Made by a program: the position numbers and the translations under genes. A stretch of DNA of 64,000 nt, from contig NZ_JALGBX010000018.1 in the NCBI RefSeq assembly GCF_022808175.1, positions 62,001 through 126,000 on the forward strand, given 5' to 3'. The notes under the pieces were generated by a model that worked only from the letters and a program-made list of their open reading frames with translations, searched no databases and was not told the DNA's origin. Of the stretch, positions 60,901 through 64,000 are shown piece after piece. Within the stretch, counting starts at the first letter, position 1; each line of letters begins with the position of its first letter. This DNA is from Streptomyces sp. AP-93. GTDB taxonomy: Bacteria > Actinomycetota > Actinomycetes > Streptomycetales > Streptomycetaceae.

Positions 60901-61713
60901 GAGCTCCGGCCGGGCCATGACATCGACCTGCGGGGCACCACGTTCACCGGTGGTCTGCTCCGCGACGTGCTGATCGCCCTGCAGGACAGGCTGACCGGGC
61001 ACGTCCGGATGGGGAACGCGGCTTTCGACCGCGCCGACTTCGTCGACGCCTGGAGCACGTCGGGCGCCGAGTTCGAGGGGCGTGTCTCCTTCGACCGGGC
61101 CAGATTCACCCAGGGTGCGGGTTTCATGGGCTCCCATTTCAAAGGGACCGCGTCCTTCGGGCGGACCGTGTTCCGCCATGGGGCCACCTTCGAAGGGACC
61201 ACCTTCGACCGTGACGCACGGTTCGTCATGGCGGACTTCGGTGGCCTCGCGGTCTTCACGGACGCACTGTTCGCCCAGGACCTGGACTTGACCTGGGCGG
61301 ATCTGTCGAACCAGCTGCGCATGAGCGGGGTGAAGGTCCGGGGGCTGGCCGACTTCTCGCACGCGGTCTTCTTCGGCGGGGACGTGTGGACCCGTGCGGT
61401 CTTCCTCCGAACGGCCTCCTTCGCCCACACCCTATGGGGACACCCCGTGGTGTTCGACGAGGTCCGTTTCGAGGGCCATACCGTCTTCGATCAGACGGTG
61501 TTCGGGGCTTCGGTGGTCTTCAAGCACGCGGTCTTCGCGGACATGGCGACCTTCGCCGGGGCCGACTTCGCGGACTACGGGGCTTTCGAAGACGTGACCT
61601 TCGACGTTCCCGCCGCACTTCCCCTCGCGTGGCGGCCGCTCCTGCCGGAGTCGGGCACCGCGACGTTCCGTCTGGCCGGCGCCGAGGGGGGTACCCCCCG
61701 GCCCGGACCGTGA
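57973..61713 (+). CDS. SAV_2336/vWA-like protein fused to trypsin-like, cyclase-like and pentapeptide domains
   Basis: A 1246-residue protein starting at GTG 57973. Residues 1-110 have a short helix and a Pro/Ala linker. Residues 140-520 form a SAV_2336-type module with a vWA-like core; the MIDAS position reads DSHHSM near 187 instead of DxSxS. Residues 525-715 resemble a trypsin-like domain (VVRVRLESQREPQAVGVLLSPRLVLTVV ... YVGSPVSRDGLLVGIVHT), but the catalytic His of TAAH is missing. Residues 725-890 (LSLAVALARGPFAG, NEALRLVRHPEITARL) resemble class III nucleotide cyclase folds without clear metal residues. Residues 990-1210 are pentapeptide repeats ending in a beta-helix (AAFDRADF, ATFEGTTFDRDARFVMADF, ATFAGADF). 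It is the probable sensor or scaffold of the system. Confidence 0.85.
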   Translation: MIERLLAALAEGAEDNGPRPGVGAEEIADILWLATRVDAAALRPEPPAAPPAAAPEPAAIAAESPPKTRGGAVEPGVQYFPAAAPAPAPAPDAPADPSAGRTAGGTPGGAPAPAARRGTAVRLPRAATLDDPLALMRALRPIGRRNIGGPGEELDEQLTVERSIERMVLTPVLRPAESRWLDVALVVDSHHSMLLWSDLVEEVRGVLIRSGVFRDVRTWRLTGTGPGGAPMVAHHRDSPPRNPLELVDPAARRLILVLSDTVAGGWREAPLRGLLRQWSTHNAVAVLNVLPERLWTRGAVQPVPFAVRADRPAAATRSWQRVPVARRARGGGAVVPVVGIASGSLARLVRVVSGDGRWRRLACLRLDAEPARGVPYEAPGAPKLFPDPLEAVERFRASASPTAQRLADHLAAVPLTLPVMTLVRRSLLRESEHGHLAEVALGGLLAPWDGEQDADTAQFEFLPGVREALLGSQLRGDVASVRELVRRRVWEYMSHKRGTGRDFTAIRRGPRGGGRRELAPEAMPFALAAGPVSGLADRVVRVRLESQREPQAVGVLLSPRLVLTVVGDAQTGPPHTSAWVRVDGQEVLCQRAWGDGAAPQVLLFVSDTDLVDPADWTEPAWAEGFAGPGDRLVVDGATDQSEAVALAAGVLPYEGERNGELVRLSAEPEAWTHYVGSPVSRDGLLVGIVHTVLRDRMVFLTGQTLLEQPGFREVVATHARGLNERSAICLAVLPRVFSGSDTWVGRAIDELLVEAMADSGVRGAVATHEGGLRVMVVADPGALGKTGLLLSALPDALGRLRASSREHGLSLAVALARGPFAGQGERADGPGPNEALRLVRHPEITARLDRSDTRDGILLLAGESLGDVDGFEMLTVRRLGPEPRAGGPGDLPDVMGPRTGPERVRPAGWVVENGPVGLARVLISADLRADDPALDWAHCGDRARAQTPTGCIGIRLPGRERCLAHVTLPERDAYLRELRPGHDIDLRGTTFTGGLLRDVLIALQDRLTGHVRMGNAAFDRADFVDAWSTSGAEFEGRVSFDRARFTQGAGFMGSHFKGTASFGRTVFRHGATFEGTTFDRDARFVMADFGGLAVFTDALFAQDLDLTWADLSNQLRMSGVKVRGLADFSHAVFFGGDVWTRAVFLRTASFAHTLWGHPVVFDEVRFEGHTVFDQTVFGASVVFKHAVFADMATFAGADFADYGAFEDVTFDVPAALPLAWRPLLPESGTATFRLAGAEGGTPRPGP

Positions 61714-61727
61714 CCCCGGTGGATCGG

Positions 61728-61759
61728 CCGGGTGCGGGGCCTGCCGGTCCCGCACCCGG
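61728..61759. terminator. Bidirectional terminator between convergent genes
   Basis: Perfect 11-bp arms CCGGGTGCGGG (61728-61738) and CCCGCACCCGG (61749-61759) around a 10-nt loop. It closes the four-gene cassette and the convergent membrane-protein operon. Confidence 0.8.
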
Positions 61760-61773
61760 GCGTGCTCCCCGGG

Positions 61774-62589
61774 TCAGGCGGTGGGCGGTACCCGTCCCGG
61801 GCGGCCCGCGCCGCGGGTCAGGCGGTAGCCGCCGATGCCCGCGAGGGCGGCGAGCAGACCGCCGGCCGCCGTCCAGAGCCAGCGGTCCGACCACCACGTG
61901 CCCGACCAGCCGTCGGCCGGTGCGACGCCGGACGCGGTGCCGGCGCCGGGGACGAGCGGTACGGCCAGGGCGTTGTCGGCGGCGTAGGCGCCGCCGACGT
62001 CCTCGGCCTCGGCCCGCAGGCGTGCCCGTACCGGCTGGCCGAGGTCCTCCTGCGCGAGGTCGGTGACCGTGAGCCGGACGTAATAGGCCCCGGGCAGCGG
62101 GTCGTTGGCCCACTGGTCGGCGCCCGAGCGGACCGGGCGCAGGGTGCAGGACAGGTCGACGGTCGAGGCGTCCTTGGCGGCCGCGGCGGTCTGCGTGCCG
62201 TACATGCAGGGCTGGCGGCGGCGCAGGCCGTCGTACACGTCGAGCTGCCACGTGGAGGCGGAGTGTCGGCCGGTCGCGGCGGGCAGGGTGACCGAGGCCC
62301 GCACGGTGGCGCGCCGGCCGGAGTCCAGGGGGAGCACCCAGTAGAGGTAGTCGCCGGTGGAGGCGTCGGCCGTGGCCTCCTGGCCCAACTGGAGCGGGGT
62401 GGCGGTACGGAAGGCCGTACCGGCCTCGGTCGGACCCTCCCCGGAGCCGCTCGGGCTCGGCGACGGCGAGGCCGCCACCCCGAGGAGGCCGCCGCCCACG
62501 AGGAGGGCGGCGGTCAGCGCGCGTCGCGCGCGCCGTCCGGTGGGCGCGGGGCCCTCGTTTCGTTCACGTCGCAGGACGGCAGTACTCAT
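61774..62589 (-). CDS. Membrane-anchored extracytoplasmic protein, partner of the vWA protein
   Basis: A 271-residue protein. An N-terminal signal or membrane segment (RRARRALTAALLVGGGLLGVAA) is followed by a Ser/Pro/Gly linker, a beta-sandwich region (GDYLYWVLPLDSGRRATVRASVTLP ... STWQLDVYDGLRRRQPCMYG) and a C-terminal membrane helix (WLWTAAGGLLAALAGIGGYRLTRG) with a short basic tail. ATG 62589 shares its first base with the last base of the upstream TGA (TGATG), so it is coupled to the vWA gene. The similar layouts suggest that the two work as a membrane complex with beta domains outside the cell. Confidence 0.8.
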   Translation of the reverse strand: MSTAVLRRERNEGPAPTGRRARRALTAALLVGGGLLGVAASPSPSPSGSGEGPTEAGTAFRTATPLQLGQEATADASTGDYLYWVLPLDSGRRATVRASVTLPAATGRHSASTWQLDVYDGLRRRQPCMYGTQTAAAAKDASTVDLSCTLRPVRSGADQWANDPLPGAYYVRLTVTDLAQEDLGQPVRARLRAEAEDVGGAYAADNALAVPLVPGAGTASGVAPADGWSGTWWSDRWLWTAAGGLLAALAGIGGYRLTRGAGRPGRVPPTA

Positions 62590-63851
62590 CAGTTGGTCCT
62601 CCAGACCGCGATGCGCCAGCGGGAGACCCAGCCCCACACCAGTCCGGCGAGGAGGCCGGTGAGCGCCAGTGCGCCGAGCAGCCACCAGCCGCGTCCGAGG
62701 CCGAAGGAGGCCACGTCGGAGGCCCCGTCGGGGCCGTCCACCACGTCGATGGTCAGCTCGACCGGCATGCCCGGGGTGGTCTTGACCGAGGCGGGCGCCG
62801 AGAAGGAGTTGCTGACCTGGAGACACACGGTCTCGACCGGCTCCTCGTCGTCGGCGTCCCCGGCCTTGGGGTAGCGCAGCCCGGACGAGATCAGGTCGGT
62901 CCGCCCGTCACCGGCCTCCTGGCCGCGTACGATCTCCCGGCCGCTCGCCGTCGTCGCGCGCAGCAGCACGCCGTAGTCGTTGTTCACGGCGCGGTCGGCG
63001 CCGATGCTGACCGAGGCCCGCAGTTCCTGGCCCGGTGCCACGGAGACCCGGTACCAGCGGTGCTCCCCGAAGGTCTCGCGGTCGCTGTAGAGACCGGGCT
63101 TCAACTCCGGTGCTCCCGCACACTGCTTCGCGCCCTCGGTGGCCACCGGATTGACCACCGGCGTGGCTGCCCGGCCCACCAACTGCCGGACTCTGCCCGA
63201 GAGTTCGGCCGTGTGCTGCACGGAGGTGTAAGTGCCGCCGGTGGCCTCGGCGATGCAGATCAGCTGGTCGCGGGTCTTGGCGTCGGGAACGAGCCCGAGC
63301 GTGTCGATGACCAGGTGGATCCCCTTGGCCGCGATGTCCCGGGCCACTTCGCAGGGGTCGAGCGGGGCGCAGGTGTCCTCGCCGTCGGTGATGAGCACGA
63401 TCCGCCGGGTGGCGTCGCCGCCCTTCAGGTCCTCGGCGGCTCCGAGCAGCGCCGGTCCGATGGGCGTCCACCCGGTGGGGGCCAGCGTGGCCACGGCCGT
63501 CTTGGCCTCGGTGCGGTCCAGGGGGCCGACGGGGTAGAGCTGCTTGGTGTCCTTGCAGCCGAGGTTCCTGTCGGGGCCGGGGTAGTTGGCGCCCAAGGTC
63601 CGTATGCCGAGCTGCACTTCGTCGGGTACGGCGTCCAGCACCTCGTTGAACGCCTGTTTCGCGGCGGACATGCGCGTCTGCCCGTCGATGTCCCGCGCGC
63701 GCATCGAGCCGCTGACGTCCAGCACCAACTCGACCTTGGGCGCTTCCTTCGCCACCGGCTCACCGGCGGCGGCACCTGACGGGAACAACCCGACAGCGAG
63801 GGTGACGAACAGGCCGCACGCACTGGCCCTCACCCATCTTCTAGTGATCAT
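62589..63851 (-). CDS. Secreted, membrane-anchored vWA domain protein
   Basis: A 420-residue protein. The signal peptide is at residues 1-28 (WVRASACGLFVTLAVGLFPSGAAAG). A canonical vWA domain follows, with MIDAS DVSGSM near residue 45, the Thr in PTGWTPIGPAL near 130 and RRIVLITDGEDTCAPLDPC near 150. A beta-rich region similar to the downstream gene product (RWYRVSVAPGQELRASVSIG) leads to a C-terminal membrane helix (WWLLGALALTGLLAGLVWGWV). Ligand binding through the metal site at the outer face of the membrane is likely. It has intact MIDAS residues, unlike the SAV_2336-type protein of the neighbouring cassette. Confidence 0.9.
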   Translation of the reverse strand: MITRRWVRASACGLFVTLAVGLFPSGAAAGEPVAKEAPKVELVLDVSGSMRARDIDGQTRMSAAKQAFNEVLDAVPDEVQLGIRTLGANYPGPDRNLGCKDTKQLYPVGPLDRTEAKTAVATLAPTGWTPIGPALLGAAEDLKGGDATRRIVLITDGEDTCAPLDPCEVARDIAAKGIHLVIDTLGLVPDAKTRDQLICIAEATGGTYTSVQHTAELSGRVRQLVGRAATPVVNPVATEGAKQCAGAPELKPGLYSDRETFGEHRWYRVSVAPGQELRASVSIGADRAVNNDYGVLLRATTASGREIVRGQEAGDGRTDLISSGLRYPKAGDADDEEPVETVCLQVSNSFSAPASVKTTPGMPVELTIDVVDGPDGASDVASFGLGRGWWLLGALALTGLLAGLVWGWVSRWRIAVWRTN

Positions 63852-63915
63852 CGCCGGATCGTATTGAGATTCCCCGCACCCGCCAAACCGAGCACCTGTT
63901 CCCGGACCGCCGGGG

Positions 63916-64000
63916 TCAGCCGACGCGCTTGCGGAAGACCCAGTACGTCCACGTCTGGTAGGCGAGGACGACGGGGGTCATGAACGCGGCGACCCAGGTC
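63916..64000 (-). CDS. cydB: Cytochrome bd oxidase subunit II, C-terminal end (partial)
   Basis: The last 27 codons read TWVAAFMTPVVLAYQTWTYWVFRKRVG before a TGA at 63916-63918. FMTPVVL.YQ.WTYWVFR is the typical end of CydB, the second membrane subunit of the cytochrome bd quinol oxidase. The rest lies beyond the window edge. The gene runs towards the vWA protein gene, with 64 bp between. Confidence 0.85.
   Translation of the reverse strand, partial: TWVAAFMTPVVLAYQTWTYWVFRKRVG

Overview
The window is actinobacterial DNA, almost certainly from a Streptomyces chromosome. GC is very high with strong G/C bias at third codon positions, GTG and TTG starts are common, overlapping gene ends (ATGA/GTGA) are frequent, and the gene content is typical: geosmin synthase, PucR-regulated xanthine dehydrogenase, the aerobic cobalamin pathway, a DUF2637 protein, SAV_2336-type proteins and many secreted hydrolases. 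No tRNA, rRNA, CRISPR array, complete insertion sequence or prophage was seen.

Layout. 0.2-7.6 kb: an RsgA-type GTPase, a coupled pair of tiny genes that may be a decayed toxin locus, a DUF456 membrane protein, a LuxR-type regulator and a divergent secreted subtilase. 7.8-10.9 kb: a 1048-residue protein with a huge Gly/Ser/Pro repeat region and a degenerate PP2C-like end. 11-12.8 kb: a pyruvate oxidase/dehydrogenase gene broken by a 57-bp hairpin insert flanked by a 13-bp direct repeat. 12.9-18.4 kb: a SpoIIAB-like ATPase, a DUF2637 membrane protein, a VOC protein, an iron-boxed siderophore reductase diverging from a GntR regulator, a repeat-rich intergenic region and a TPR-like protein.

18.5-27.5 kb is a purine-catabolism cluster: pucR diverges from three xanthine dehydrogenase subunit genes, followed by an NCS2 purine permease and the XdhC cofactor-insertion factor, and closed by a perfect terminator. 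27.6-34.4 kb: a secreted beta-propeller, an Eis-like acetyltransferase, geosmin synthase, a type I dehydroquinase, a 72-residue protein and a hemerythrin. 34.4-45.3 kb is the aerobic (late-cobalt) cobalamin ring-contraction set: cobN on the minus strand behind a B12 riboswitch, cobG-cobH-cobIJ on the plus strand, and cobL-cobM-cobK on the minus strand. The genes within each cob operon overlap.

45.8-52.9 kb: a short-chain dehydrogenase, a secreted lipase-like hydrolase, an FAD monooxygenase, a second VOC protein and an InhA/M6-type secreted metalloprotease.

The most striking part is 53.2-61.7 kb, a four-gene plus-strand cassette. It encodes a lipase-like alpha/beta hydrolase, a caspase fused to VMAP-type domains, a MoxR AAA+ ATPase, and a 1246-residue protein that joins a SAV_2336/vWA-like module to a degenerate trypsin-like domain, a nucleotide-cyclase-like segment and pentapeptide repeats. 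This matches the published concept of vWA-MoxR-VMAP ternary conflict (programmed cell death or immunity) systems, with an unusual hydrolase partner and an unusual terminal fusion. Two membrane/secreted genes, one with a canonical vWA domain, converge on the cassette, and the window ends in the last codons of cydB.
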